Translations under genes and position numbers: made by a program
In this document: positions 54,419 through 64,000 of the stretch, piece after piece
How the letters are laid out: every line of letters begins with the position of its first letter
How positions within the stretch are numbered: position 1 is the first letter of the stretch
Notes under the pieces: generated by a model
Databases searched by the model: none
The model's input: the letters and a program-made list of their open reading frames with translations, nothing else
What the model was told of the DNA's origin: nothing
From: Serratia marcescens subsp. marcescens ATCC 13880
GTDB taxonomy: Bacteria > Pseudomonadota > Gammaproteobacteria > Enterobacterales > Enterobacteriaceae
Direction of reading: 5' to 3'
Assembly: GCF_017299535.1 (NCBI RefSeq)
Contig: NZ_CP071238.1
Location: forward strand, 682,001-746,000
DNA: 64,000 bases

Positions 54419-54879
54419 ATCTGCTGTGGGCATTGTTGCAGGAGATGCTGTTGGCGGCGGTGCCGGCGCTGGGCTTCGCCATGGTGTTTAACGTGCCGTT
54501 GCGCGCGCTGCGCTATTGCGCATTGCTCGGGGCTATCGGGCGCGGTTCGCGCATGCTGATGATGCATGCCGGCATGAACATTGAGTGGGCCTCGCTGTTG
54601 GCGGCGATCCTGATTGGCATCATCGGCATCTACTGGTCGCGCTGGCTGTTGGCGCATCCGAAGGTGTTCACCGTGGCGGCGGTGATCCCGATGTTCCCCG
54701 GCATTTCCGCCTATACCGCGATGATAACTGTGGTGGAGATCTCGCATCTGGGCTACAGCGAAGCCCTGATGGAAACCATGATCACCAACTTCCTCAAGGC
54801 CAGTTTCATCGTCGGCGCGTTGTCGATCGGCCTGTCGTTACCGGGCCTGTGGCTGTACCGCAAACGCCCCGGCGTGTGA
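54415..54879 (+). CDS. yjjB: ThrE-family exporter subunit YjjB
   Basis: A 154-residue, four- to five-helix membrane protein (DUF3815, ThrE_2). [18 protein letters not shown] and [17 protein letters not shown] are characteristic. It pairs with YjjP; the 4-bp ATGA overlap supports coupled synthesis of the two subunits. The frame start at 54394 was rejected for this reason. Confidence 0.9.
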
Positions 54880-55022
54880 AATTTCCCGGCGGAAGAACGT
54901 TGGTTATTAGATATGCTGATAAGAGCTATCTTATATATTCATCTTGCTTGATTAGCCTATCGACGGCACTCAGGCCTTTACGTATAGTGTCACCAATTTT
55001 GCTGCCTACACAGGGTTAAACA

Positions 55023-55505
55023 ATGATTATCAGCCTGATCGCTGCCTTGGCGGCGGATCGCGTTATTGGCATGGAAAACGCCATGCCGTGGCACCTGCCG
55101 GCGGACCTTGCGTGGTTTAAACGCAACACGTTGAATAAGCCGGTTATTATGGGCCGCAAGACCTTCGAGTCCATCGGCCGCCCGCTGCCGGGCCGCCACA
55201 ATATCGTTTTGAGCAGCCGCCCGGGCAGCGAAGCCGGGGTGACCTGGGTAACCTCGCTGGATGAGGCGCTGGCCGCCGCGGGCGACGTGGAGGAAGTGAT
55301 GGTGATCGGCGGTGGGCGTATCTATACCCAGCTGCTGCCGCGCGCCGACCGTCTGTACCTGACACACATCGACGCCGAAGTCGGCGGCGATACCCACTTC
55401 CCGGATTACGAGCCGGACGAGTGGGAAACCACGTTCAGCGAATTCCACGACGCCGACAATCTGAACTCGCACAGCTACTGTTTCGAAATCCTGCAGCGCC
55501 GCTGA
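55023..55505 (+). CDS. folA: Dihydrofolate reductase
   Basis: A 160-residue chromosomal DHFR (E. coli 159) reducing dihydrofolate to tetrahydrofolate with NADPH; the target of trimethoprim. The catalytic Asp is D28 ([12 protein letters not shown]), shifted by one because of one extra N-terminal Ile. [12 protein letters not shown] and [12 protein letters not shown] bind NADPH. E. coli has Asn where this protein has His24, a common natural variant. A single gene with a strong terminator. Confidence 0.98.
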   Translation: MIISLIAALAADRVIGMENAMPWHLPADLAWFKRNTLNKPVIMGRKTFESIGRPLPGRHNIVLSSRPGSEAGVTWVTSLDEALAAAGDVEEVMVIGGGRIYTQLLPRADRLYLTHIDAEVGGDTHFPDYEPDEWETTFSEFHDADNLNSHSYCFEILQRR

Positions 55506-55528
55506 TTTCAGCGCGTTAGCCAACTCTC

Positions 55529-55566
55529 CCGGGGGCGCAAGCAATTGCGCCCCCGGCCTTTTTGCG
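55529..55566 (+). terminator. Terminator of folA
   Basis: A perfect 12-bp stem (ccgggggcgcaa / ttgcgcccccgg) with a gcaa tetraloop at 55529-55556, followed by a T run. Confidence 0.94.
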
Positions 55567-55574
55567 CCGGTCAT

Positions 55575-55608
55575 TTGTAACCTTTCCGTCACATTACCTG
55601 ATTAGTAT
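55575..55608 (+). promoter_or_regulatory. Candidate Pho box and promoter of the PhoX-type phosphatase
   Basis: ttgtaac (55575-55581) and ccgtcac (55586-55592) are imperfect copies of the PhoB half-site ctgtcat with the required 11-bp repeat distance. A third copy-like cggtcat lies at 55568. A -10-like TAGTAT (55603-55608) follows 10 bp after the box, the usual Pho promoter geometry. Pho control is an inference. Confidence 0.5.
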
Positions 55609-55684
55609 GAAGCCCAACTCCGAGCGCCACGGCAACTCTGGTGAATCTTGACCGCGGCGCCATAACTAAAAAGGTAACCACGTT

Positions 55685-57574
55685 ATGACCAAGCAAATTG
55701 AGCAATTAGACGCCGACCGCCTGATCGATCCCACTCGCCGCAAGCTGCTGCTCGGCAGCGCCGGCGCCGTCGGCCTGGCCGGCTTTCTCGGCGGCGGCAT
55801 CTGGTCGGTTTCCGCCGAGGCGTTGGCCGAGGATCTGCCGCCGAACACGCTGTTGGGCTTTCAGGGCATCGCCGCATCTACCGCCGACGAGGTGACCATC
55901 GCGCCGGGCTACCGCGCGGAGGTGCTGATCTCCTGGGGTGAGCCGCTGGTGGACGGCGCGCCGGCCTTCGATCCGCAGGGCAACAACAGCGCCGCCGATC
56001 AGGAAAAACAGTTTGGCGATAACAATGACGGCATGAGCTTCTTCCCTATCGATGACAATCACGGCGTGATGGCCATCAATAACGAATACGTCAACGAGCA
56101 GTATCTGTTCGCCCACGGCGGCGCCAAAGCCACCAGCCTGGAAGAGGTGCGCAAGTCACAGGCGGCGCACGGCGTCTCCATTGTGGCGGTCAAGCGTGTC
56201 GGCGACGGCCAGCGCTGGGAGGTGGAACGCCCATCGCGCTATAACCGCCGCATCACCGCCAACAGCGAAATGCAGTTCAGCGGCCCGGCCGCCGGGCACC
56301 CGCTGCTGCAGACCGCCGCCGATCCGAGCGGCCGCAAGGTGCTGGGCACCTTCGGCAACTGCGCCAACGGCAAGACGCCGTGGGGGACCTATCTGACCTG
56401 CGAGGAAAACTTCGACACCTATTTCGGCACCCGTCAGGCCGATTATCGAACCACGCCGGAACAAAAGCGCTACACGCTGAAGGTCAGCGAACCGGAGCGC
56501 AACTGGCCGGACTATGACGAGCGCTTCGATGTGGCGAAGAATCCCAACGAATTCAACCGTCACGGCTGGATCGTCGAGATCGATCCGCTGAATCCGAGCT
56601 CGACGCCCATCAAGCACACCGCGCTCGGCCGCTTCAAGCATGAAAACGCGGCGGTGACCGTGGCCAAAGACGGCCGTCTGGTGGTGTACATGGGCGACGA
56701 CGAGCGCGGCGAACATATCTATAAGTACGTTTCCAAAGGCGTGGTCGACGCCGCCAATCCGGCCAACAATCGCACGCTGCTGGACGAGGGAACGCTATAC
56801 GTGGCGCAGTTCGACGGCGATGAGGCCGGCACGCCGCTGAAGGGCAAAGGGCGCTGGATTGCGCTTGAGTTTGGCAAGAATGGCCTGACGCCGGAGAACG
56901 GTTTCCGCGACGAGGCCGAAGTGCTGATCTTCGCCCGCAAGGCGGCGCAGCAGGTCGGCGCCACCAAAATGGATCGCCCGGAGTGGATCGCGGTGAACCC
57001 GCATGACGGCCGCGCATACTGTACGCTGACCAACAACAGCAAGCGCGGTGAGGAAGGGATGCCGCTGAACGCCGCCAACCCGCGACCGAACAATATCTAT
57101 GGCCAGATCATTCGCTGGGACGAAGGCGGCGACGCCACCGCCGATGTCTTCGCCTGGGACATCTATGCGCTGTGCGGCAACCCGATCGCCCACCCCGAAG
57201 GCGTCAACCGCGGCACGCCGAATATCACGGCGGAGAACACCTTCAACAGCCCGGACGGGCTGGGCTTTGATCGCGCCGGCCGTCTGTGGATCCTCACCGA
57301 CGGCAAGTACAGCAACAAGGGCGATTACGTCGGGCAGGGCAACAACCAGATGCTGGTGGGCGATCCGGTCAGCGGCGAGATCCGCCGTTTCATGGTGGGG
57401 CCGAAGTCCTGCGAATTGACCGGCATCACTTTCACCCCGGACTACAAGACGATGTTCGTCAACGTACAACATCCGGGAGAAGAGGGCGATTCGCACTTCC
57501 CGAACAACAGCCCGCGCCCGCGTTCATCGGTGTTGATGATCACGCGTGAAGATGGCGGAGTGATTGGGGCGTAA
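55685..57574 (+). CDS. PhoX-family phosphatase (Tat-exported, DUF839)
   Basis: A 629-residue PhoX-type protein. The N-terminus has a twin-arginine signal (TRRKLLLGSAGAVGLAG), so it is exported folded with its metal centre. The body is a DUF839 beta-propeller domain with typical stretches (WGTYLTCEENFDTYF, RHGWIVEIDPL, WIAVNPHDGRAYCTLTN, PEGVNRGTPN, SPDGLGFDRAGRLWI). PhoX enzymes use iron and calcium to release phosphate from monoesters in the periplasm. It is absent between folA and apaH in E. coli K-12. A candidate Pho box lies upstream. Activity is inferred from family. Confidence 0.88.
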   Translation: MTKQIEQLDADRLIDPTRRKLLLGSAGAVGLAGFLGGGIWSVSAEALAEDLPPNTLLGFQGIAASTADEVTIAPGYRAEVLISWGEPLVDGAPAFDPQGNNSAADQEKQFGDNNDGMSFFPIDDNHGVMAINNEYVNEQYLFAHGGAKATSLEEVRKSQAAHGVSIVAVKRVGDGQRWEVERPSRYNRRITANSEMQFSGPAAGHPLLQTAADPSGRKVLGTFGNCANGKTPWGTYLTCEENFDTYFGTRQADYRTTPEQKRYTLKVSEPERNWPDYDERFDVAKNPNEFNRHGWIVEIDPLNPSSTPIKHTALGRFKHENAAVTVAKDGRLVVYMGDDERGEHIYKYVSKGVVDAANPANNRTLLDEGTLYVAQFDGDEAGTPLKGKGRWIALEFGKNGLTPENGFRDEAEVLIFARKAAQQVGATKMDRPEWIAVNPHDGRAYCTLTNNSKRGEEGMPLNAANPRPNNIYGQIIRWDEGGDATADVFAWDIYALCGNPIAHPEGVNRGTPNITAENTFNSPDGLGFDRAGRLWILTDGKYSNKGDYVGQGNNQMLVGDPVSGEIRRFMVGPKSCELTGITFTPDYKTMFVNVQHPGEEGDSHFPNNSPRPRSSVLMITREDGGVIGA

Positions 57575-57620
57575 GGCGGCAATACCGAACAAAGGCGGCC
57601 GCCGGGCCGCCTTTATCGTT

Positions 57621-58472
57621 TCAGGATGCGGCTAATCTGCCGGCGTGACCAGGCGCCTCGCCCCGATTGGCGGGCTGCGTGAAGTAACGGCGGTCTTCCC
57701 AGCGCAGCATCGTCAAGTCGCCGCCCCAGCAGCAGCCGGTATCCAGCCCGATCACGCCTTCCGGCGTGCCCTTGCCTTCGAGCGAGGCCCAGTGGCCGAA
57801 GATGATGGTGTATTCGGGATCGACCAGGCGCGGCAGTTCGAACCACGGCTTCAGCGGCGCCGGCGCGCTGCCCGGCGCATCTTTGCAGATCATGTCGAGC
57901 TGGCCGTTGGGGAAGCAGTAGCGCATGCGCGTGAGCGCATTGGTGCTGAAACGCAGGCGCGCCAGGCCGCTCAGCTCCGGCGCCCAGTTGTTCGGCATGT
58001 CGCCGTACATGGCGTCGAGGAACAGCGGGTAGCTGTCGCTGCTCAATACCGCTTCCACTTCGCGCGCGCACATTTTCGCGGTGTCGATATCCCACTGCGG
58101 AGTGATGCCGGCGTGCGCCATCACCAGCTTTTGCTCATCGTCCACCTGCAGCACCGGTTGGCGGCGCAGCCAGTTGATCAGCTCGTCGGCGTCAGGCGCC
58201 TCCAGCAGCGGGGTGATGCGATCTTTGGGTTTGTTGCGGCTGATGCCGGCGTAAACCGCCAGCAGGTGCAGATCGTGGTTGCCCAGAACCATGCGCACCG
58301 CCGGACCGAGCGAGCGCACGTAGCGCAGCACGTCCAGCGAGGCGGGGCCGCGCGCCACCAGATCGCCGGTCAGCCACAGTTGATCGCGCTCGGGATCGAA
58401 CGCAGCCTGAGCCAGCAGCGACTTCAGTTCATCGAAACAGCCGTGAACGTCGCCGATAAGGTATGTCGACAT
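57621..58472 (-). CDS. apaH: Diadenosine tetraphosphatase (symmetrical)
   Basis: A 283-residue metallophosphatase (E. coli ApaH 280) that cleaves Ap4A to two ADP and removes Np4 caps from RNA. Metal-ligand motifs [10 protein letters not shown] (8-17), [17 protein letters not shown] and [10 protein letters not shown] are intact. It is the last gene of the lptD-surA-pdxA-rsmA-apaG-apaH operon, two bases after apaG. Confidence 0.96.
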   Translation of the reverse strand: MSTYLIGDVHGCFDELKSLLAQAAFDPERDQLWLTGDLVARGPASLDVLRYVRSLGPAVRMVLGNHDLHLLAVYAGISRNKPKDRITPLLEAPDADELINWLRRQPVLQVDDEQKLVMAHAGITPQWDIDTAKMCAREVEAVLSSDSYPLFLDAMYGDMPNNWAPELSGLARLRFSTNALTRMRYCFPNGQLDMICKDAPGSAPAPLKPWFELPRLVDPEYTIIFGHWASLEGKGTPEGVIGLDTGCCWGGDLTMLRWEDRRYFTQPANRGEAPGHAGRLAAS

Positions 58473-58474
58473 AA

Positions 58475-58852
58475 TTAATGGATCAGCGTTGGAATGGCTA
58501 AGCGAAACACGGGAATAGCGGTGCGGAACGGCTGACCCTGATGGTCAACCATTTCGTAATGGCCTTCCATGGTGCCCAGCGGCGTTTCCAGAATGGCGCC
58601 GCTGGTGTACTGAAACTCTCCGCCGGGCGGAATGACGGGCTGTTCGCCGATCACGCCCTCGCCCTGGACTTCGGTTTGGCGGCCGTTGCTGTTGGTGATC
58701 AGCCAGTAACGGCCCAGCAGTTGCACGTCGGTCCGCCCCAGATTGCGGATGGTGATGGTATAGGCGAAGACGTAACGCTCTTCTTCAGGGATCGACTGTG
58801 ATTCCACATAGATGCTCTGAACCTGAATACACACGCGGGGCGAATCAATCAT
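58475..58852 (-). CDS. apaG: ApaG protein (Co2+/Mg2+ efflux-associated)
   Basis: A 125-residue ApaG/DUF525 protein, the E. coli length. It forms a single Ig-like beta fold; [20 protein letters not shown] and [14 protein letters not shown] are the family core. Loss affects cobalt resistance in Salmonella; the molecular role is unclear. It lies 12 bp after rsmA and 2 bp before apaH, so it is cotranscribed. Confidence 0.95.
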   Translation of the reverse strand: MIDSPRVCIQVQSIYVESQSIPEEERYVFAYTITIRNLGRTDVQLLGRYWLITNSNGRQTEVQGEGVIGEQPVIPPGGEFQYTSGAILETPLGTMEGHYEMVDHQGQPFRTAIPVFRLAIPTLIH

Positions 58853-58864
58853 GACAACAACTCC

Positions 58865-59683
58865 TTATTGCTGCGGCGCCGGATTGGCTGACAGCCAGTT
58901 GGCCAGCTTGCAGTACTGCGCCACAGAAATATTTTCTGCTCTGAGCGAAGGATCGACGCCCAGTTCCATCAGCTGTTCCGGCGTGAACAGGTCGCCCAAG
59001 CTGTTGCGGATGGTTTTCCGCCGTTGGTTGAACGCCTGCGTGGTAATGCGGCTCAGCATGCGCACGTCGCCCACCGGGTTCGGCAGCACGCTGTGCGGCA
59101 CCAGACGCACCACGGCGGAATCGACCTTCGGCGGCGGCGCGAACGCGGTCGGCGGCACTTCCAGCACCGGAATGACGTTGCAGTAGTACTGCGCCATCAC
59201 GGTCAAACGCCCGTAGGCCTTGCTGTTTGGGCCGGCCACCAGACGGTTGACCACCTCTTTTTGCAACATAAAGTGCATGTCGCGGATTGCCTGAGTATAG
59301 CTGAAAAGGTGGAACATCAGCGGCGTCGAAATATTGTACGGCAGGTTACCAAATACGCGCAGCGGTTGGCCAGCTTCCTCGGCCAGTTCGGCGAAATTCA
59401 CCGTCATGGCGTCCTGCTGGTGGATGGTCAGCTTGTCTTTCAACCGCGGGTGGTTCTCCAACCGGGTGGCCAGATCGCGGTCCAGTTCGATCACCGTCAT
59501 GCGGTCCATGCGTGCGCCGACCGGCTCGGTCAAGGCGCCGAGGCCGGGGCCGATCTCGACCACCGCTTCGCCCGGCTGCGGGTGAATGGCGGAGACAATG
59601 CTATCGATGACAAACTGATCGGTTAAAAAGTTTTGTCCAAAGCGTTTGCGGGCAAAGTGCCCTTGGTGGACTCTGTTATTCAT
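58865..59683 (-). CDS. rsmA: 16S rRNA dimethyladenosine transferase RsmA (KsgA)
   Basis: A 272-residue SAM-dependent enzyme (E. coli 273) that dimethylates A1518 and A1519 of 16S rRNA late in 30S assembly. RFGQNFLTD at the start, [13 protein letters not shown] for SAM and the catalytic NLPYNIST are present. Loss gives kasugamycin resistance. Its start overlaps the pdxA stop by 8 bp. Confidence 0.97.
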   Translation of the reverse strand: MNNRVHQGHFARKRFGQNFLTDQFVIDSIVSAIHPQPGEAVVEIGPGLGALTEPVGARMDRMTVIELDRDLATRLENHPRLKDKLTIHQQDAMTVNFAELAEEAGQPLRVFGNLPYNISTPLMFHLFSYTQAIRDMHFMLQKEVVNRLVAGPNSKAYGRLTVMAQYYCNVIPVLEVPPTAFAPPPKVDSAVVRLVPHSVLPNPVGDVRMLSRITTQAFNQRRKTIRNSLGDLFTPEQLMELGVDPSLRAENISVAQYCKLANWLSANPAPQQ

Positions 59684-60668
59684 TACAATTAATTATCATT
59701 TTAATGGCGAGATTCAGGGCCGTTTGGAAACTGCCGACATCGGCGGTGCCGGTGCCGGCCAGTTCCAGAGCGGTACCGTGGTCGACCGAGGTGCGTATGA
59801 AAGGCAAACCGAGGGTGATATTCACCGCGCGGCCGAACCCTTGGTATTTTAGCACCGGCAGTCCCTGATCGTGATACATCGCCAGCACCGCATCGGCATC
59901 TTGCAGATATTTGGGCTGGAACAGGGTGTCCGCCGGCAGCGGGCCGACAAGATGGATACCGTCAGCGCGCAGCGCGTCGAGCGCCGGGATGATGGTGTCT
60001 ATCTCTTCGCGCCCCATATGGCCGCCTTCCCCGGCGTGGGGGTTCAGACCGCAAACGTAAATGTGCGGCTGGGCGATGCCAAATTTGGTTTTCAGATCGT
60101 GGTCGAGGATGCGGATGACTTCGAACAGGCTCTGTTGCGTGATGGCGCCCGGCACCGCCAGCAGCGGCAGGTGGGTGGTCGCCAGCGCCACGCGCAGCTC
60201 TTCGGTCGCGAGCATCATCACCACGCGATCGCAGCGGCTGCGATCGGCAAAGAATTCGGTATGGCCGATAAACGGCACGCCGGCGTCGTTGATCACGCCT
60301 TTGTTCACCGGGCCGGTGATCAGCGCCGCGAACTCGCCGTTCAGGCAACCGTCGCAGGCGCGCGCCAGGGTTTCCACCACATAGGCGCTGTTGCCGACGT
60401 TCAACTCCCCGGCGGTGACCGGCTGAGCGAGCGGGACCGGCAGCACGGTCAGCGTGCCGGCGCGTTGCGCTTCGGCCGGTTGCTGCGGCTGGTAGTCGCG
60501 CAGCGTCAGCGGCAGGCCCATACGCTTGGCGCGTTCAAGCAGCAGGGCCGGATCGGCGCACACCACCAGCTCAACAGGCCAATCCTGTTGCGCCAGCGCT
60601 GCCACCAAATCCGGCCCAACCCCGGCAGGTTCGCCGGGGGTAATGACGACGCGTTTATTGCTGTGCAT
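59676..60668 (-). CDS. pdxA: 4-hydroxythreonine-4-phosphate dehydrogenase
   Basis: A 330-residue enzyme (E. coli PdxA 329) of pyridoxal phosphate synthesis, oxidising 4-phosphohydroxythreonine with [18 protein letters not shown] opens the protein; metal His ligands are seen in [18 protein letters not shown] and [12 protein letters not shown]. The ATG at 60668 overlaps the end of surA by 14 bp and the stop overlaps rsmA, so the operon is translationally linked. Confidence 0.96.
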   Translation of the reverse strand: MHSNKRVVITPGEPAGVGPDLVAALAQQDWPVELVVCADPALLLERAKRMGLPLTLRDYQPQQPAEAQRAGTLTVLPVPLAQPVTAGELNVGNSAYVVETLARACDGCLNGEFAALITGPVNKGVINDAGVPFIGHTEFFADRSRCDRVVMMLATEELRVALATTHLPLLAVPGAITQQSLFEVIRILDHDLKTKFGIAQPHIYVCGLNPHAGEGGHMGREEIDTIIPALDALRADGIHLVGPLPADTLFQPKYLQDADAVLAMYHDQGLPVLKYQGFGRAVNITLGLPFIRTSVDHGTALELAGTGTADVGSFQTALNLAIKMIINCNE

Positions 60669-61956
60669 CGCTGCCATCGAGGATCTTCACGTAAGCCTGG
60701 GCGCGCTGTTCCTGCATCCAGGTCTGCGCTTCTTCGGCGAACTTACGGTTGAACAGCATGCGGTAAGCACGATCTTTCTGCGCGGCGTCGGTTTTATCCA
60801 CCTGACGGGTATCCAGCAGCTGAATCAGGTGCCAACCGAAGGAAGAGTGGACCGGCGCGCTGATTTCACCTTTGCTCAGCTTCAGCAACGCATCGCGGAA
60901 GGCCGGATCGTAGATGTCCGGGGAGGCCCAGCCCAGATCGCCGCCCTGCATGGCGGAACCCGGATCCTGCGACAGCTGTTTGGCTTCGTCGGCGAATTTG
61001 GCGCGGCCGCTCTTGATCGCTTCCGCCACGGATTGCAGCTTGGCGCGCGCCTGATCGTCAGTCAGCACCACCGAAGGCTTCAGCAGGATGTGACGGGCGT
61101 GCACTTCGGTGACCGACACCGACTGGCTCGCGCCGCGGATGTCGTTCACTTTCAGGATGTGGAAGCCGACGCCGGAACGGATTGGGCCGACGACGTCGCC
61201 TTTCTTGGCGCTCACCAGACGTTCAGCGAACAGGGTCGGGATCTCTTGCAGCTTGCCCCAGCCCATGTTGCCGCCTTTCAGCGCCTGAGAATCGGCGGAG
61301 TAGGTGATCGCCAGTTTGCCGAAGTCGGCGCCGCTGTTGATCTCACCCACCAGGCGTTTGGCCAGCTCTTCGGCTTTATCGACCTGCTGCTGCGACGGGT
61401 TTTCCGGCAGCGGGATCAGGATGTGGCTGATGTTCATTTCGGTGTCGCTGCCGTTCTGCGCGCCCACCTGTTTGGCCAGCGCGTCCACTTCCTGCGGCAG
61501 GATGGTGACGCGGCGGCGCACTTCGTTGTTACGCACTTCGGAGATCAGCATCTCTTTGCGGATCTGCGAGCGGTAGGTGTTGTAGTTCAGCCCTTCGTAC
61601 GACAGGCGGCTGCGCAGCTGATCGACGCTCATGCGGTTCTGCGCGGCGATGTTGGCGATCGCCTTGTCCAGATCGGCATCGGACACGGTGATGCCCATTT
61701 TCTTGGCCATCTGCAGCTGGATGTTATCCATGATCAGGCGTTCGATGATCTGATGACGCAGCGTCTTGTCGTCCGGCAGTTGCTGGCCGGCCTGCTGGGC
61801 GTTGAGCTTCACGGACTGCAACAGACCGTTGACGTCGCTTTCGAGTACCACGCCGTTATCCACGACGGCGGCGACTTTATCCACTTCTTGGGGTGCTGCG
61901 AACGCGGCATTGGCGCAAACCACCAATCCGAGAATAAGCGTTCTCCAGTTCTTCAT
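60655..61956 (-). CDS. surA: Periplasmic chaperone / prolyl isomerase SurA
   Basis: A 433-residue protein (E. coli SurA 428) escorting outer-membrane proteins, notably LptD, to the BAM complex. Signal peptide [21 protein letters not shown]-terminal chaperone domain; two parvulin domains (one from [12 protein letters not shown], the second from [12 protein letters not shown] with [12 protein letters not shown]). The ATG at 61956 was chosen to give a proper signal peptide. It lies 65 bp after lptD. Confidence 0.97.
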   Translation of the reverse strand: MKNWRTLILGLVVCANAAFAAPQEVDKVAAVVDNGVVLESDVNGLLQSVKLNAQQAGQQLPDDKTLRHQIIERLIMDNIQLQMAKKMGITVSDADLDKAIANIAAQNRMSVDQLRSRLSYEGLNYNTYRSQIRKEMLISEVRNNEVRRRVTILPQEVDALAKQVGAQNGSDTEMNISHILIPLPENPSQQQVDKAEELAKRLVGEINSGADFGKLAITYSADSQALKGGNMGWGKLQEIPTLFAERLVSAKKGDVVGPIRSGVGFHILKVNDIRGASQSVSVTEVHARHILLKPSVVLTDDQARAKLQSVAEAIKSGRAKFADEAKQLSQDPGSAMQGGDLGWASPDIYDPAFRDALLKLSKGEISAPVHSSFGWHLIQLLDTRQVDKTDAAQKDRAYRMLFNRKFAEEAQTWMQEQRAQAYVKILDGSDAQQ

Positions 61957-62021
61957 ACATTTCCCATTATGTAATCCGCAAATGCGGGTGAAAGTTCTCG
62001 TTTTCAAAGTGTTGCAAAGCG

Positions 62022-63998
62022 TCAGAATGCGCGTTGATACGGCAGAATGCCGGAGCGCAGCATTTCTGCGGAGCCGAGACTATGATCGCTGCTCAGGCCG
62101 CGCAGTTCGACGTTGAACGAAACTCTGTTGTCGTAAACGCTGGTATTGTTGCTGGTGTTCCAGTCGGTGATCTTGCGCTCATAGCCCAGCGTCACCGCCC
62201 AGCAGCAGGTGTTGTACTTCAGCCCCACCAGCTGATCGGCGGATTGTTTGGCGCGGGTGTCGTAATAATACGCCCCGACCACCGCCCAACGATCGGCGAT
62301 CGGCCAGCTACCGGTGATGCCCACCTGCGAGATGCCGTCCTGGAAGGCCGGAACCTGCCGGGTGTTCAGCGCCGTCTGGATATATTCCGGCGTGGCGTAA
62401 CGGTAGTTCAACTGCACCACGCGCTCGCTGTCCTGGCGGTATTCCACCACGCCGTTGCCCAGCGAGACGCTGTTCAGGCGGGTGTCGTACTGCAGGCCGC
62501 CGCGCAGGCCCCAACGATCGTCGATTTTCCAATAGGTATCGCCGGCCCAGGCCACGCTGCCGGTGTCGTCGTTGTTGTCGTAACCGGTCATCCGGTCACC
62601 GGTACGGGAACGGCTGAAGTAGTAGATTTGACCCACGGAAGCGTTAAAACGTTCAACCAGCGCGTCATCATAAATACGGGTGGTCACACCGGTAGACACG
62701 CGGTTCTGCGAAGCGATGCGATCCAGGCCGCTGTAGGTGCGGTCGCGGAACAGGCCGGAGTAGTCGGTCTGCAGCAGCGTGGTGTCGTAGGTGTAGATGT
62801 TGCTCTGGTCGCGGTACGGCACGTACAGGTACTGCACGCGCGGCTCCAGCGTCTGGGTGGCGCCTTCGGCCCAGATCATCGGCCGTTCGAACACCAGCTT
62901 GCCGTCAACCTTGAACTGCGGCAGTACGCGGTTGACCGAGTTGTCGAGGTTCGGTGCGTCAGCTGCGCTTACTTGATTACGCATAGCATAGTTGGCGGCG
63001 AAACCGTCAGGAATATCCTGCTGGTAGTGGGTCGCCATCACCTTGGCTTCGGTGTTCAGGCTGGCCCAACCGTTGGTCAGCGGCAGGCTCAGCGTCGGTT
63101 CCATGTGCAGACGGGTGGCGTCCGGGCTGTACGGGTTGACGCTGGTGAACTTGGCCGCCTGACCGTAGATATGGAAGTCGAACGGGCCGAGGTCGTTCTT
63201 GTAGTAGTTCAGATCCAGCTGCGGCTGTACCTTGTAGGTCTGCGACCAGGTACGATCGGTATTGTCGAAGATCTGGAACTGCTTGGAGCTCAGCGTGGCG
63301 TTCCAGTTCTCGTTGGCGTAGCCGAGGCTGAATTTCTGCGTGGCGTAGCCGTCGGTGGTGGAACCGTACTTAGAGTCCAGATCGGTGAAGTATTTGTAAT
63401 CGCTGACCTTGGTGTAATCGACGTTGAAGCGCCACACCTGATCCATGACGCCGTTGTGGTTCCAGTAGAACAGCCAGCGTTTGCTGTCGTCATTGTCTTT
63501 GCCGTATTCCTTGTCGTCCGGCAGCCAGTCGAACTCCATCAGGCCGAGGCCCGGCTGCACCAGATAACGGAACTCGGTCTGCCACTGCAGGCCGCGCTTG
63601 GACATATAGTGCGGCGTGATGGTGGCATCGTAGTTCGGCGCGATGTTCCAGTAGTACGGCAACATGAACTCGAAGCCGTTGTTGCTGCCGTACTTGGCGT
63701 TCGGGATCAGGAAGCCGGAGCGGCGCTTGTCGCCGACCGGCAGCTGCAGGTACGGGCTGTAGAACACCGGCACGCCGCCGATGCGGAAGCGGGCGTTCCA
63801 CACTTCCGCCACCTGCTCTTCGCGATCGTGGATCACTTCGGAGCCGACCACGCTCCAGCTGTCGTCGCCCGGCAGACAGGAGGTAAAGGTGCCGTTTTCC
63901 AGAATGGTGTAACGGTTGGCGCCGCGCATCTTCATCTTGTCGGCGTCGCCGCGCCCCTGACGGCCGACCATCTGGTAGTCGCCTTCATAGACGTCGGT
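62022..63998 (-). CDS. lptD: LPS assembly outer-membrane protein LptD (N-terminus beyond the window)
   Basis: About 659 C-terminal residues of the LPS translocon barrel; the signal peptide and most of the N-terminal jellyroll lie beyond base 64000. [12 protein letters not shown] holds the Cys matching C173 of E. coli and [14 protein letters not shown] the C724/C725 pair, so the two interdomain disulfides needed for function appear kept. The C-terminus ends in an aromatic (QRAF). It puts LPS into the outer leaflet with LptE. It is read before surA in the operon. Confidence 0.97.
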   Translation of the reverse strand, partial: TDVYEGDYQMVGRQGRGDADKMKMRGANRYTILENGTFTSCLPGDDSWSVVGSEVIHDREEQVAEVWNARFRIGGVPVFYSPYLQLPVGDKRRSGFLIPNAKYGSNNGFEFMLPYYWNIAPNYDATITPHYMSKRGLQWQTEFRYLVQPGLGLMEFDWLPDDKEYGKDNDDSKRWLFYWNHNGVMDQVWRFNVDYTKVSDYKYFTDLDSKYGSTTDGYATQKFSLGYANENWNATLSSKQFQIFDNTDRTWSQTYKVQPQLDLNYYKNDLGPFDFHIYGQAAKFTSVNPYSPDATRLHMEPTLSLPLTNGWASLNTEAKVMATHYQQDIPDGFAANYAMRNQVSAADAPNLDNSVNRVLPQFKVDGKLVFERPMIWAEGATQTLEPRVQYLYVPYRDQSNIYTYDTTLLQTDYSGLFRDRTYSGLDRIASQNRVSTGVTTRIYDDALVERFNASVGQIYYFSRSRTGDRMTGYDNNDDTGSVAWAGDTYWKIDDRWGLRGGLQYDTRLNSVSLGNGVVEYRQDSERVVQLNYRYATPEYIQTALNTRQVPAFQDGISQVGITGSWPIADRWAVVGAYYYDTRAKQSADQLVGLKYNTCCWAVTLGYERKITDWNTSNNTSVYDNRVSFNVELRGLSSDHSLGSAEMLRSGILPYQRAF

Positions 63999-64000
63999 AT

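Overview
The window is a stretch of enterobacterial chromosome with high GC (by eye about 58-60%). It most resembles Serratia of the marcescens group. Gene order follows the E. coli region running from 99 min through 0 to about 1.2 min: ettA, slt, trpR, yjjX, gpmB, rob, creA, arcA, yjtD, thrLABC, yaaA, yaaJ, talB, mog, satP, dnaKJ, nhaAR, rpsT, ribF, ileS, lspA, fkpB, ispH, (insert), dapB, carAB, kefFC, folA, apaHG, rsmA, pdxA, surA, lptD. The genus is inferred from protein similarity recalled from memory, GC, and a palindromic intergenic repeat typical of Serratia/Yersinia-like genomes. No search was run.

Layout. 1-3.4 kb: the 3' part of a GT39-type membrane glycosyltransferase, then a zinc-type alcohol dehydrogenase divergent from a LysR regulator. 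3.4-15.6 kb: ettA, a yfiR-dgcN-yfiB c-di-GMP signalling operon lying between ettA and slt, then slt, trpR with its operator, yjjX, gpmB, rob, creA (without creBCD), arcA and yjtD. A degraded copy of the small E. coli ORF yjjY lies upstream of arcA. 15.6-20.7 kb: the threonine operon with leader peptide and attenuator. 20.7-34.8 kb: yaaA, yaaJ, talB, mog, an MHS-type MFS transporter, satP, dnaKJ with a sigma-32 promoter, nhaA/nhaR, rpsT and ribF. 34.8-39.7 kb: a palindromic repeat, then the ileS-lspA-fkpB-ispH operon.

39.7-44.4 kb is the main accessory locus, occupying the place of rihC in E. coli. It holds a LysR regulator divergent from a three-gene operon: a PvcA/IsnA isonitrile synthase, a PvcB/IsnB Fe(II)/2-oxoglutarate oxygenase and a UGT-like glycosyltransferase. 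This is the gene set of the rhabduscin pathway of Xenorhabdus and Photorhabdus, which makes a glycosylated vinyl isonitrile that inhibits insect phenoloxidase. The LysR/isnA intergenic region carries two clear inverted repeats that could be operators.

44.5-64 kb returns to core genes: dapB, carAB (PurR- and ArgR-like sites, conserved TTG start), kefFC, a LysE/RhtB exporter, yjjPB (not beside folA in E. coli), folA, a Tat-exported PhoX-type phosphatase with a candidate Pho box, and the apaH-apaG-rsmA-pdxA-surA-lptD operon, which runs leftward. LptD is cut by the window end. No rRNA, tRNA, CRISPR array, insertion sequence or prophage was seen.
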